A stretch of DNA of 64,000 nucleotides from Clostridium muellerianum (GTDB lineage Bacteria; Bacillota; Clostridia; Clostridiales; Clostridiaceae), in the NCBI RefSeq assembly GCF_012926525.1, contig NZ_JABBNI010000065.1:1-64000 (forward strand), given 5' to 3'. Positions 8,547 to 17,786 of this stretch are shown piece by piece (within the stretch, counting starts at the first letter, position 1; every line of letters starts with the position of its first letter). Position numbers and translations under genes: made by a program. The notes under the pieces are model-generated. The model was not told where the DNA came from, ran no database searches, and saw only the letters and a program-made list of their open reading frames with translations.

Positions 8547-10022
8547 ATGTCAAATGAACAAAAAGCAAAAGACCGCTCGGTTCTCTATGTTTCCGCAGGT
8601 ATAGCTCTAATATTTGTAGCATTTAGTATAATCCTGCCTTCTCAAATGTCTAAAACATCCAATGGTGTGTTATCATTTTTAACTACTAATTTTGGTTGGT
8701 TATATCTTTTATCAGTATTTATATTTGTTATTGCTCTCAGCCGTTACGGTAAAATTAAGCTGGGGAAAGATGATGAAAAACCGGAATTTACAACTTTCCA
8801 GTGGTTTACTATGCTATTTGGAGGAGGAATGGGCATCGGAATGGTTTTTTGGTCCATTGCTGAACCGATGAGTCATTATATGGCACCGCCTGTTGCACAG
8901 CCAGGAACTCCACAAGCTATGCATGATGCTATGAGAATTGTGTTTAATGATTTCGGTATTCATGTTTGGATTATTTATGCGGTTTGCGGTTTAGCTTTGG
9001 GTTACTTCCAGTATCGAAAAGGACTTCCTTGCTTAATCAGCTCTGCTTTTTATCCAATCCTTGGTGATCGTATTCGAGGACCTATCGGTAAGACCATCGA
9101 TATAATAGCAGTATTTGCGACAATGTTTGGCGTAGCGACGAGCTTGGGACTAGGAGCTGGCCAAATTGCTACAGGAATACAGTATATCTGGGGAATTAAA
9201 GCTACACCTGGTATGACTGCTGTTATTATTGCAATTATGACAGCGATATTTACGCTTGCTACTGTATCTGGACTACATAAGGCGATGCAGGCTGTTGCTG
9301 ATGTGAAGGTATGGCTTTCAATTGGATTTATGGTATTTATTTTTCTGTTTGGTGGAATGGTATTTATATTAAATACTTTTACTCACACACTTGGTGATTA
9401 TATTCAAAACTTTATAGGACAGAGTATGTGGATGGGCAATATTGAATGGACTAAAGCCTGGCCGATATTCTACAGAGCTTGGTATATTGCGTGGGCAGGA
9501 TTTGTAGGCCAGTTTATAGCACGTGTTTCCAGAGGACGTACTATTCGTGAGTTCATACTTGCATCAGTGTTCTTGCCTTCTGGTTTCTGCTTCTTATGGC
9601 TTGCAATCTATGGTGGAGCTGCATTTAATTTAGATGCATTGTCAAATGGTGCCATTCAGGCAGCTGTTAAAGCTAATATTTCCACTGCTTTATTTGTAAC
9701 ATTACAGCAACTACCACTATATGTTATCACTGCACCATTAGCTCTTATACTGATCGTTACGTCTTTTGCAGGAGCTGCTACTTCAGCTACGTATGTATTA
9801 AGTATGCTGACATCTGGAGGAGATTTGAATCCAAGTAAAAAACTAAGTGGATTTTGGGGAATTGCTCAGGGAGCTGTTACTATAATGATTATTTTAGTAG
9901 GAGGTACTGCTGCAATAAAGACACTTCAAACGGCTTCTATTGCTGCTGCATTTCCATTCATGCTGATTATGCTTGTTATGTGCTATAGCATATTCAAAGC
10001 TCTTAAGGAAGAGAAAGTTTAA
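8547..10022 (+). CDS. BCCT-family betaine/choline/carnitine transporter
   Basis: This 491-aa, 12-helix secondary carrier has the family signatures GGGMGIGMVFWSIAEPM (about residue 90) and FIARVSRGRTIREF (about residue 325). BCCT proteins import trimethylammonium compounds such as glycine betaine, choline and carnitine. Its place inside a reductase operon points to substrate uptake for betaine reduction rather than osmoprotection. GAAGGAGG precedes the ATG. Its G+C content looks slightly higher than that of its neighbours, which may reflect separate acquisition. Substrate identity is inferred from context. Confidence 0.88.
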   Translation: MSNEQKAKDRSVLYVSAGIALIFVAFSIILPSQMSKTSNGVLSFLTTNFGWLYLLSVFIFVIALSRYGKIKLGKDDEKPEFTTFQWFTMLFGGGMGIGMVFWSIAEPMSHYMAPPVAQPGTPQAMHDAMRIVFNDFGIHVWIIYAVCGLALGYFQYRKGLPCLISSAFYPILGDRIRGPIGKTIDIIAVFATMFGVATSLGLGAGQIATGIQYIWGIKATPGMTAVIIAIMTAIFTLATVSGLHKAMQAVADVKVWLSIGFMVFIFLFGGMVFILNTFTHTLGDYIQNFIGQSMWMGNIEWTKAWPIFYRAWYIAWAGFVGQFIARVSRGRTIREFILASVFLPSGFCFLWLAIYGGAAFNLDALSNGAIQAAVKANISTALFVTLQQLPLYVITAPLALILIVTSFAGAATSATYVLSMLTSGGDLNPSKKLSGFWGIAQGAVTIMIILVGGTAAIKTLQTASIAAAFPFMLIMLVMCYSIFKALKEEKV

Positions 10023-10116
10023 AGAAGCAATAGTAGTATCTAAACATGATGGACAAAATTAGATTTACCTAAGTAGTAAGTAAATATTATTGAAATATTA
10101 AGAAAGAAGGTGCAAC

Positions 10117-11064
10117 ATGAATAATATTTATGATGTTATTATAATAGGTTCTGGTCCTGCAGGACTTTCTGCAGCTATATATTCAGCAAGAGCTAGACTA
10201 AAAACTTTGATACTGGAGAGAGTTAAAGTAGGCGGACAGATTGTAATCACAGATGAAGTAGCTAATTATCCAGGATCAGTTGAGCATGCTACAGGACCAA
10301 GTTTAATCGCTCGAATGGAAGAGCAGGTTGAAAGTTTTGGTGCTGAAAGAAAAAAAGATAATATAAAAGAAGTTGATTTTAGTGGAAAAATAAAAAAGTT
10401 AAAAGGTGAAAAAGAAGAATACTATGCTAAATCTATAATTATTGCTACAGGAGCTAATCCTAGAAAAATTGGTTGTCCAGGAGAAAATGAATTGATAGGT
10501 AAAGGTGTATCTTACTGTGCAACTTGTGATGCTGAATTCTTTGAGGGCTTAGAGGTTTTTATAGTAGGTGGAGGAGACTCAGCTATTGAGGAAGCTATTT
10601 ATTTAACAAAGTTTGCTAAAAAGGTTACTATAGTTCATAGAAGAGATGAATTGAGGGCTGCAAAATCAATACAAGAAAAGGCTTTTAAAAATCCTAAAAT
10701 TGAAATAAAGTGGAACTCAGTAATCACTGAAATAAAAGGTGATGGAATAGTGGAGTCAGCAGTATTTAAGGATACTAAAACAGGCGAATTAAGCGAATAT
10801 TTTGCAGATGAAGAAGATGGAACTTTTGGAATATTTGTATTCGTTGGTTATTTACCTACCAATCAATTAGTTAAAGAACTAGTTGATATTAGTGAAGCAG
10901 GATATATTATAACTAATGATAAGATGGAAACTAATATTGAAGGTGTATTTGCAGCAGGAGACATTAGAGAAAAACCATTGAGACAGGTAGTTACAGCTGC
11001 TGCTGATGGTGCCATAGCTGCTGTACAAGCAGAGAAATATATAGAAAATAATTTTGAAGAATAG
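10117..11064 (+). CDS. trxB: Thioredoxin reductase of the reductase operon
   Basis: The 315-aa flavoprotein has the FAD dinucleotide fold GSGPAG (residues 11-16), the redox-active motif CATC (Cys134, Cys137), the NADPH-binding motif [10 protein letters not shown] and a C-terminal [13 protein letters not shown] contact. It reduces the thioredoxin encoded 14 bp downstream, which in turn reduces GrdA. Clostridial grd operons commonly carry their own trxB-trxA pair. A Shine-Dalgarno-like AAGAAGGTG precedes the start. Confidence 0.92.
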   Translation: MNNIYDVIIIGSGPAGLSAAIYSARARLKTLILERVKVGGQIVITDEVANYPGSVEHATGPSLIARMEEQVESFGAERKKDNIKEVDFSGKIKKLKGEKEEYYAKSIIIATGANPRKIGCPGENELIGKGVSYCATCDAEFFEGLEVFIVGGGDSAIEEAIYLTKFAKKVTIVHRRDELRAAKSIQEKAFKNPKIEIKWNSVITEIKGDGIVESAVFKDTKTGELSEYFADEEDGTFGIFVFVGYLPTNQLVKELVDISEAGYIITNDKMETNIEGVFAAGDIREKPLRQVVTAAADGAIAAVQAEKYIENNFEE

Positions 11065-11078
11065 AGGGTGAAGTTAAT

Positions 11079-11402
11079 ATGATAATTTTAGACAAAGAGA
11101 CATTTAATGGTGAAGTTTTAGAATCTGAAGGTTATACACTTGTTGATTATTATGGAGACGGTTGTGTACCTTGTCAGGCTTTGTTGCCAGATATAGAGGA
11201 ATTATCAGTTAAATTTGAAGATAAAGTTAAATTTTGCAAATTAAATACTACAAAAGCTAGAAGATTAGCTATTTCACAAAGAGTGCTTGGACTTCCTACA
11301 ATTATACTTTATAAAGATGGAGAAAAAATTGAAGAAGTCATAAAGGATGATGCTACAAAAGAAAATATTGAAGCAATGATTATTAAACATATCAATGCTT
11401 AA
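11079..11402 (+). CDS. trxA: Thioredoxin with CVPC active site
   Basis: The 107-aa thioredoxin fold has an atypical active site, DGCVPCQ (Cys29, Cys32), instead of WCGPC. The cis-proline motif LPTI is kept. This variant is typical of thioredoxins dedicated to glycine/betaine reductase, which recycle oxidised GrdA after each turnover. It lies 14 bp after trxB and 22 bp before grdA. Confidence 0.9.
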   Translation: MIILDKETFNGEVLESEGYTLVDYYGDGCVPCQALLPDIEELSVKFEDKVKFCKLNTTKARRLAISQRVLGLPTIILYKDGEKIEEVIKDDATKENIEAMIIKHINA

Positions 11403-11424
11403 TTAAATTTAGGAGGTTAAAGTT

Positions 11425-11901
11425 ATGAGTTTATTAGAAGGAAAGAAAATAATTGCAGTAGGTGACAGGGATGGAATCCCAGGTCCAGCTATCGAAGAAT
11501 GTGTTAAAAGTGCCAAAGCAGAAGTTATATTCGCTTCCACAGAATGCTTTGTTTGAACAGCCGCAGGTGCTATGGATCTGGAGATCCAACAAAGAGTAAT
11601 TGATTTAACTTCAAAATATGGCGCTGAAAATGTGATTGTAATAATAGGAGGAGCTGAGGCAGAGGCTTCAGGACTATCAGCAGAGACTGTAGCTGCTGGA
11701 GATCCAACTTTCGCAGGACCACTCGCAGGAATTGCATTAGGTCTTGGGGTATATCATGTAGTAGAACCAGAAGTTAAAGATGAATTTGATCCAGCTGTTT
11801 ATGATGAACAATGTGGAATGATGGAAATGGTTCTTGATGTTGATGCAATTATTAGTGAAGTAAAGCCTATTAGAGATGAATATTCAAAGTACAATAAATA
11901 G
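11425..11901 (+). CDS. grdA: Glycine/sarcosine/betaine reductase component A, selenoprotein
   Basis: The complete 158-aa protein contains an in-frame UGA at 11554-11556, decoded as Sec44 in the motif TECFVU, exactly the position known for GrdA. It carries the carboxymethyl-selenoether from component B to component C, with the nearby Cys forming the selenosulfide reduced by thioredoxin. AGGAGG at 11411-11416 positions the ATG at 11425. Ignoring the Sec codon yields only a false 109-aa protein starting at 11572. GrdA is shared by all substrate types, so it does not settle glycine versus betaine. Confidence 0.95.
11554..11587 (+). promoter_or_regulatory. SECIS-like hairpin after the grdA UGA
   Basis: After UGA 11554-11556, GGATC (11574-11578) pairs with GATCC (11583-11587) around a TGGA loop, 17 nt past the UGA. 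Spacing and loop composition fit a bacterial SECIS. Confidence 0.5.
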
Positions 11902-11929
11902 TCATCAACAACTTTAACAGGCTAAAGAT

Positions 11930-11955
11930 GGCATGCAGCGATGCATGCTGTTTTT
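11930..11955 (+). terminator. Partial terminator or attenuator after grdA
   Basis: GCATGC is repeated as inverted arms (11931-11936 and 11943-11948) and is followed by a short T-run at 11951-11955. It may reduce read-through into grdC, giving more GrdA than components C. Confidence 0.5.
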
Positions 11956-11996
11956 GAATATATAATAACTGAACATAATGAATGGAGGTTTTAAAA

Positions 11997-13535
11997 ATGA
12001 GTTTTCCAGTAATTAAAAATGCGGCTTATGTATTAGTAAATACACCAGATATGATATTGCACAATGGTACTACTCAAACACTAGAAAGAGAAACAAATCC
12101 AGAATCAGAATATTTAAAGGATATACCGAATCACTTAAGATCTTTTGAGGATGTTGTTAGTTATGCACCAAATCAAACTTATATTGGAAATATGACTCCA
12201 GAAGAATTAAGTGAAAGAAAGAGACCATGGTATGATGAAAAGGTTGAAGGCTTATCCAGATTTGGTAAGTTTGGTGAAATCATGCCTCAGGATGAGTTCT
12301 ACGGTTTAATGAAGATAAGTGACGTATTTGATCTTGTTTTATTAGAAAAAGGTTTTACAGAAACTGTTAAAGAAAAGTTCAATTCTCATCCTGTTTTAAA
12401 GATTAAAGCTGACGAGTTAAAGGAAGGAATAGACTTGTCTGAAATAGAAAAGCTAGTAGAAAATCATATAGCTGAAGGATTGTATAGTAATGGTAAGCTT
12501 GTTGGTTGTGTAAAAAGAGCACACGAATTTGATAAAAATTTAACTTCACATATTATTGTTGAAAATTTAGCTGTTAAGGCTTCAGGAGTACTTGCATTAA
12601 TGCATCTAGTAGAGAACTCAGGAGTAGATATTAATGAGGTGGAATACCTAATTGAATGTTCAGAAGAAGCTATAGGCGATATGAATCAAAGAGGTGGCGG
12701 AAACATAGCTAAAGCTTGTGGTGAAATTGCAGGAATAAAAGGTGCTACAGGTATAGATATGAGAGGCTTCTGTGCTGGTCCTTCACATTCAATAGTTGCA
12801 GCAGCAGCATTAGTTAAAGCAGGAATTTATAAGAATGTAATAGTATTTGCTGGTGGAGCAACTGCTAAGCTTGGAATGAATGGTAAAGATCACATTAAAA
12901 AGGGACTGCCTGTTTTAGAAGATTGTTTAGGTGGATTTGCAATACTAATATCTCAAAATGATGGTGTAAGCCCAATTTTAAGAACAGATGTAATAGGAAG
13001 ACATAGTATTGGAAGTGGATCTGCGCCACAAGCGGTTTTAGAAGCATTAGTTTCAAATCCATTAACTAAAAACGGATTTAAAATTACTGATATTGATAAA
13101 TTTGCTCCAGAAATGCAAACTCCAGATTTAACAGAACCAGCAGGAGCTGGAGATGTTCCAACTCAAAATTACAAGATGATAGGAGCACTTGCAGTAAAGA
13201 GCGGACAATTAGATAGAAAAGAATTACTAAATTTCGTATTAAAACATGGATACCCAGGATATGCACCAACACAAGGCCATATACCATCAGGAGTTCCTAT
13301 AGTTGGTCATGGTATTGAGCATATAATGTCAGGAAAGTTAAATAACTTCATGATAATAGGAAAAGGAAGTCTATTCCTCGGAAGAATGACTAATCTGTTT
13401 GATGGAATTTCAATATTAGTTGAAAAGAATACTGGTGCAGTAGAAAGCACTGAGGCTTCAGTTTCAAAGGAAGAAATTAAGAACATGATAGCTGAAGAAT
13501 TAAAAAAATTTGCATCTAAAATGATGGAAGAATAA
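11997..13535 (+). CDS. grdC: Glycine/sarcosine/betaine reductase component C, beta subunit
   Basis: The 512-aa protein has the length and fold of GrdC, a thiolase/KAS III-like subunit. GFCAGPSHSIVAAAALVKAG and the later GHGIEHIMSG are visible. With GrdD it turns the carboxymethyl group on GrdA into acetyl phosphate via an acetyl-thioester. The ATG at 11997 follows GGAGG at 11984-11988; an in-frame ATG at 11982 overlaps that ribosome site and is rejected. Confidence 0.92.
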   Translation: MSFPVIKNAAYVLVNTPDMILHNGTTQTLERETNPESEYLKDIPNHLRSFEDVVSYAPNQTYIGNMTPEELSERKRPWYDEKVEGLSRFGKFGEIMPQDEFYGLMKISDVFDLVLLEKGFTETVKEKFNSHPVLKIKADELKEGIDLSEIEKLVENHIAEGLYSNGKLVGCVKRAHEFDKNLTSHIIVENLAVKASGVLALMHLVENSGVDINEVEYLIECSEEAIGDMNQRGGGNIAKACGEIAGIKGATGIDMRGFCAGPSHSIVAAAALVKAGIYKNVIVFAGGATAKLGMNGKDHIKKGLPVLEDCLGGFAILISQNDGVSPILRTDVIGRHSIGSGSAPQAVLEALVSNPLTKNGFKITDIDKFAPEMQTPDLTEPAGAGDVPTQNYKMIGALAVKSGQLDRKELLNFVLKHGYPGYAPTQGHIPSGVPIVGHGIEHIMSGKLNNFMIIGKGSLFLGRMTNLFDGISILVEKNTGAVESTEASVSKEEIKNMIAEELKKFASKMMEE

Positions 13536-13578
13536 ACAATGGTTTATTAATAGATACTAATAAAAGGGAGGGAGCAAT

Positions 13579-14733
13579 GTGGAGCAAACTAAAAAAGTAA
13601 TTGCAGAAGTATTTGATGAAATAGCTGATGGAATTATAAGTGGAAGCTTTGGAAAAAGAGTTAAAATTGGATTAACCACTTTTGGTTCAGAACATGGTGT
13701 GGATGAGATGATTAAAGCTGCAGCACTTGCCAGGAACAAATATGGTGATTTTGATATAGTTTTAATAGGGCCTAAAGTTGAAGGAGACTTTCAAATAGTT
13801 GAAGTTAGTGATGCTGAAGAAGGTCATAAGAAAATGGTGGAATTGTTAGATAATAAAGCAATAGATGGATGTGTCACTCAGCATTTTGATTTTCCTATAG
13901 GGGTTTCAACAGTTGGAAAAGTTATTGCACCAGGTTTGGGAAAAGAAATGATAATTGCAACAACTACAGGAACAACAGCCACCCATAGAGTTGAAGGAAT
14001 GATTAAAAACACTATAAATGGAATAGCTGTTGCAAAAGCCTGTGGTATTAAGGATCCTAAGGTTGGCATATTAAATGTAGATGGAGCTAGAGGAGTTGAG
14101 AGAGCACTTAAAGAATTGCAAAGTAGAGGATATAAGTTTACTTTTAGTGAATCCTTGAGAGCTGATGGGGGTTCAGTTATGAGAGGGAATGATCTGCTGG
14201 CAGGAACGCCTGATGTTATGGTTTGTGACTCTTTAACAGGTAATTTGCTTATAAAGATATTTGCATCATTTACAACAGGTGGAAACTATGAAACTACTGG
14301 ATATGGATATGGTCCAGGAGTAGGAGAAGGCTATGATAAGATAATTAATATAGTATCAAGAGCATCTGGAGCTCCATTAATTTGTGAAGCATTAAAATAT
14401 TGTGCACTTTCTGCAAAAAATAATTTAGTACAGCTTGCTGATATTGAGTATAAAAATGCTAACACAGCAGGTTTAAAAGAAATAATAGGAAAAATCCTTG
14501 AAAAGGATAAGCCTGCAGCTGCTGTAGAAGAAATTAAAATGCCACCTAAAAAGGTAGTAACCTACGGTATTCCAGGAATTGATATACTTGAGCTTGAAGA
14601 AGCCTGCAAAGCACTTTGGAAGGAAGGCATATATTCAGAGAGCGGTATGGGATGCACTGGTCCTATAATTTTGGTAAGTGAAGAAGAAAGTGAAAATGCT
14701 GCTAATATACTTGTAAAGAAGGGATTTAAGTAG
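13579..14733 (+). CDS. grdD: Glycine/sarcosine/betaine reductase component C, alpha subunit
   Basis: The 384-aa protein is a PlsX/phosphotransacetylase-like subunit that forms acetyl phosphate with GrdC. Cys359 in SGMGCTGP matches the position of the reactive cysteine reported for GrdD. Translation starts at GTG 13579 after AAGGGAGGGAGC; an ATG overlapping it at 13577 is out of frame. It is the last recognised reductase gene, and the DUF3841-like pair follows 40 bp later. Confidence 0.92.
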   Translation: MEQTKKVIAEVFDEIADGIISGSFGKRVKIGLTTFGSEHGVDEMIKAAALARNKYGDFDIVLIGPKVEGDFQIVEVSDAEEGHKKMVELLDNKAIDGCVTQHFDFPIGVSTVGKVIAPGLGKEMIIATTTGTTATHRVEGMIKNTINGIAVAKACGIKDPKVGILNVDGARGVERALKELQSRGYKFTFSESLRADGGSVMRGNDLLAGTPDVMVCDSLTGNLLIKIFASFTTGGNYETTGYGYGPGVGEGYDKIINIVSRASGAPLICEALKYCALSAKNNLVQLADIEYKNANTAGLKEIIGKILEKDKPAAAVEEIKMPPKKVVTYGIPGIDILELEEACKALWKEGIYSESGMGCTGPIILVSEEESENAANILVKKGFK

Positions 14734-14773
14734 TAATAGTTACCTAATATATATAAAGTATAAAGGTGATTTT

Positions 14774-15334
14774 ATGGGAGAAAAAATAAAAATATGGACC
14801 AGACAAGATGTAAGCATTCTTGATGTTTTAGAAGATGAAGGAAGATATATTGCAAAAAGAGAATATATAGAGCGGAAACTAGAAGATTGTGCAAAACATT
14901 ATTTTGAGGTGTATTCTTGGTACACTAGGAAAGCAAGTGAAATAGTTGATAAACCTCAGGATGTAAAATATCCTGTGTGGGTTTCAGTAACTCCTGACTT
15001 TATGCTTCAACAGACACCTGGTACGGTTACATTAGAACTTTTAGTGGATAAGAATTTGGTTATTGTAACGGATTCAGGAAAATGGGATAGGATAGTTAAT
15101 TTATGGTATGTTCCGCTAAATAAGAAGGATGAAGATGCATATGATAAAAAACTTAAAGATTATGGAATATCAAATCACTCAAATGCATATATGAGCAGTT
15201 TTTATCCTCAACTTAAAAGTGAAATAATTAAAAGCTGGAACAGACTATTTGATAATTCTTATTCATTGTCAAATTTGAAGCAGGGTACAATTTGGGAGGT
15301 GAAAAAAGAATGGGTGCAAAGAGTGATAAGATAA
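14774..15334 (+). CDS. DUF3841-like protein, copy 1
   Basis: The 186-aa soluble protein has no signal peptide and is rich in aromatic residues and Lys/Glu. It begins with IWTRQDV, continues with YIAKREYIERKL and SWYTRKASEIV, and ends with a Trp-rich GTIWEVKKEW. I recall this pattern as the DUF3841 family, whose function is unknown. Its neighbour at 15310 is clearly a paralogue (shared KREYI, Y.WY..KA..IV.KP, SFYPQLKSEI/PFYPNLKSEI, W.L/EVRKEW). It lies 40 bp after grdD in the same direction, so co-transcription with the reductase is likely. Confidence 0.6.
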   Translation: MGEKIKIWTRQDVSILDVLEDEGRYIAKREYIERKLEDCAKHYFEVYSWYTRKASEIVDKPQDVKYPVWVSVTPDFMLQQTPGTVTLELLVDKNLVIVTDSGKWDRIVNLWYVPLNKKDEDAYDKKLKDYGISNHSNAYMSSFYPQLKSEIIKSWNRLFDNSYSLSNLKQGTIWEVKKEWVQRVIR

Positions 15335-15903
15335 TATTGTATACTTCCCAAAGTCCAATAGTTATTAAAACTTTACTTAAACAGAAGGTATGCTATGTAA
15401 AAAGAGAGTATATTGTAAAAAAGTATCAAGAGGTTTCCAGTATATTTTTAGAGGCATATAATTGGTATATATATAAAGCACAAAATATTGTAAAAAAGCC
15501 TGAATATGCTGAGTATCCATTTTGGACATTTACAAAAGCAGATTATGCTGAATGGTATCCGGGTAACTATATGCTTACTTTAGAAGTGCCTATTGAAGAA
15601 GTTATTTTTTTCAAGGTTCAAGATTGGAATAAAATTTTAAATCTTAAATATTTGGCTGCTGGAGAAGAAGATGAGAAAAAGCATAAAGCTATGTTAGTAA
15701 AACAGAACATTTCCATTGAGTCAGATATATTTACAAAGCCTTTTTATCCAAATTTAAAATCAGAAATAAAAAAGAGCTGGGGTAATTTATTTAAATATGA
15801 TAAGTTAATAAAATCAGGAGCTATACAGGAAAAAAACTTACAAGTAGGTTTATGGGAGCTTAGAAAAGAGTGGATTATTAGTATTAAAGAAAATACTTTT
15901 TAG
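15310..15903 (+). CDS. DUF3841-like protein, copy 2
   Basis: The 197-aa paralogue of the preceding gene has the same motif order (VKREYIVKKY, NWYIYKAQNIVKKP, PFYPNLKSEIKKSW, GLWELRKEW). The ATG at 15310 sits behind GGGAGGTGA and overlaps the previous gene by 25 bp in another frame, which suggests translational coupling and perhaps a heteromeric product. A TTG at 15292 is in frame but precedes its own ribosome site. Function unknown. Confidence 0.6.
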   Translation: MGAKSDKIILYTSQSPIVIKTLLKQKVCYVKREYIVKKYQEVSSIFLEAYNWYIYKAQNIVKKPEYAEYPFWTFTKADYAEWYPGNYMLTLEVPIEEVIFFKVQDWNKILNLKYLAAGEEDEKKHKAMLVKQNISIESDIFTKPFYPNLKSEIKKSWGNLFKYDKLIKSGAIQEKNLQVGLWELRKEWIISIKENTF

Positions 15904-15990
15904 ATATAAAGGTTTAAATAATTTATTAATTGTTTATGATAAAATGACCACTAAGCAATTATTAAGTTAAGGAATAACAGTAAGATTTTT

Positions 15991-16069
15991 AGTTGAGAAT
16001 TTACAGTGAGAAATGGCTTGGATTAAAAAAATCTTCAGCTCATTAATAGTGCATTGTTGGTTCTCAACT
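15991..16069 (+). ncRNA. Structured leader or terminator upstream of the LysR gene
   Basis: AGTTGAGAA (15991-15999) and TTCTCAACT (16061-16069) form a perfect 9-bp closing stem around 61 nt. Inside is a second hairpin, ATGGCT pairing with AGCTCAT with one bulge, capped by GATT/AATC (16021-16033). I recognise no known riboswitch core. It may be a terminator for the upstream operon or an undescribed leader RNA. Confidence 0.35.
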
Positions 16070-16198
16070 ATTTATTGCATATTGTAAATTAAGTGAAAAT
16101 TAGGGTTCGGCGAGGTTTTAAATAATAATTAAAGGATAGGAATGATTGTAACTTTGTAATTGATAATAAAAAGATTACAGTACCAGGAGGAGATTTTA

Positions 16199-17089
16199 AT
16201 GGAGTTTAATCAAATAGAAGCATTTATTAATGTAGCAAAGTTTAAAAGCTTTTCTAAGGCTGCAGACTCAATTTTTTTATCACAACCTGCTATAAGTGCT
16301 CATATAGCTAGTTTGGAAAAAGAATTAAATGTGCAAGTATTTAACCGAACATCTAGAGAAGTATTTCTAACACCTGCTGGGGAATCATTTCTAAAATATG
16401 CTATAGATATTTTAAATATTCGTGATAAAGCTGTCTGCAATCTTGTAAACTTTAATGAAAAAGTTGGTGGAAAGCTTAGGCTATCAGCAAGTACTACTCC
16501 TTGTAATACTATATTGCCTTCTTTAATAAAAGATTTTTATCAGCAATACCCTGATGTTTCATTCGATGTTGTAGAAAAAAGCTCTGATAAAATAATTGAA
16601 GATGTTATAAAGTTTAATTGTGAAATAGGTCTTGTAGGTAAATTTGTTAATGATGAAAAGATTAAAACTTATAGTATTATGGAAGATGATCTAGTTATAA
16701 TATCTTCATTAGATTTTAATTTTCCTGACATCATAGATATAGACTTTTTATTGAAATATAAATTTATATTAAGAGAACGAGGATCTGCAACTCGTAAAAC
16801 ATTTGAAGACATTCTAAAAAAACAAGGAATAGATTTTTCAAATATAGATATACATTTTCAAGTGAATAATCTAGACACTCTTTATCGGTTTGTAAAAAGT
16901 GGTCTTGGAATATCAATAGTTTCAAAAAATACATTTAAAGATTATGTATCTTTAGGATTTATAAAAGAAAGTTATATAAAGAATCTTTCTCTTAAAAGAT
17001 ATATTTATTTAGTTGTTAGCTCCAAGAGAACTCTTACGCCTGCCGCAAATGCTTTTTTTACTCTATGTAAGAGTCATTATAAATTCTAA
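16199..17089 (+). CDS. LysR-family regulator, selenium-metabolism type
   Basis: The 296-aa protein has an N-terminal winged helix (FNQIEAFINVAKFKSFSKAA, then SQPAISAHIASLEKEL) and a LysR substrate-binding domain. A LysR subfamily is known next to sel genes, and this one sits directly before a desulfurase relic, selD and selA in the same direction. A role in selenium or sulfur control is therefore inferred. The ATG at 16199 is chosen because AGGAGGAG lies 5-12 bases before it; an in-frame extension to 16160 has no ribosome site. Confidence 0.82.
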   Translation: MEFNQIEAFINVAKFKSFSKAADSIFLSQPAISAHIASLEKELNVQVFNRTSREVFLTPAGESFLKYAIDILNIRDKAVCNLVNFNEKVGGKLRLSASTTPCNTILPSLIKDFYQQYPDVSFDVVEKSSDKIIEDVIKFNCEIGLVGKFVNDEKIKTYSIMEDDLVIISSLDFNFPDIIDIDFLLKYKFILRERGSATRKTFEDILKKQGIDFSNIDIHFQVNNLDTLYRFVKSGLGISIVSKNTFKDYVSLGFIKESYIKNLSLKRYIYLVVSSKRTLTPAANAFFTLCKSHYKF

Positions 17090-17119
17090 TAAATATTAGC
17101 ATTATATTGTCTTTCATAT

Positions 17120-17734
17120 GTAATAATTGTTCATACATTAAACAAATTAGGATGTAATGCGTTAGCTTTTACAGGGCATAAGTCTCTTTTAGGTCCTCAA
17201 GGAATAGGTGGTTTTTTAATCGACGATGAATTAAATAAAGAAGCTTTACCTTTTATTGAAGGCGGTACAGGAAGTTTATCAGAAAGCATAATTCAACCTA
17301 ATTTTCTTCCTGATAAATTTGAAAGTGGAACATTAAATGCTCCTGGTATAGCTGGATGACTTGCAGGAATTAATTATATATTAGAAGAAGGAATTACATC
17401 TATTCAAGAAAGAGAGCAGGAACTTTGTCAACGTTTTATTGACGGACTTTTAAATATTTTTTCTATTAAAGTCTATGGTGTTAAAGAGGCTTTTTTAAGA
17501 ACCCCTACTATTTCTATAAACTCAAGTAAAATTAATAATGCCGAATTAGGATTTATTTTAGATAGAGACTATGGAATAATGGCTAGAACAGGATTACATT
17601 CCGCACCTTTAGCTCATAAAACTATAAAAACTTTTCCTAAAGGAACTTTAAGGTTTAGTTTAGGACCATTTAATGATAAAAAAGATATTGATTACACTTT
17701 ATATGCATTAAACTCAATATTGAGATGTGTTTAA
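17120..17734 (+). pseudogene. Cysteine desulfurase (class V aminotransferase) relic
   Basis: The C-terminal half of a SufS/NifS-like desulfurase is readable: [14 protein letters not shown] with the PLP lysine, [13 protein letters not shown], then TGLHSAPLAHKTIKTFPKGT and a normal end at 17734. The N-terminal half is missing and there is no start. TGA at 17357-17359 interrupts the frame. The catalytic Cys of the HCAPLAH motif is Ser. These three defects indicate a dead gene. In related organisms such a desulfurase beside selD is thought to supply selenium for selenophosphate. The TGA lacks a convincing SECIS hairpin, so a Sec reading is not favoured. Confidence 0.8.
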
Positions 17735-17786
17735 AAAGAAAAATAACGTGGATATGTGATGAGAAATTTTGGCGGGAGGTGTCAAC

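Noticed and set aside
12000-13290. Reverse-strand open frames inside grdC and other genes
   Set aside because: They lack ribosome sites and recognisable motifs, and the forward genes explain the codon pattern.
17357-17359. In-frame TGA in the desulfurase relic read as selenocysteine
   Set aside because: No convincing SECIS hairpin follows, the gene lacks its N-terminal half, and the site aligns with a hydrophobic residue rather than the catalytic Cys.
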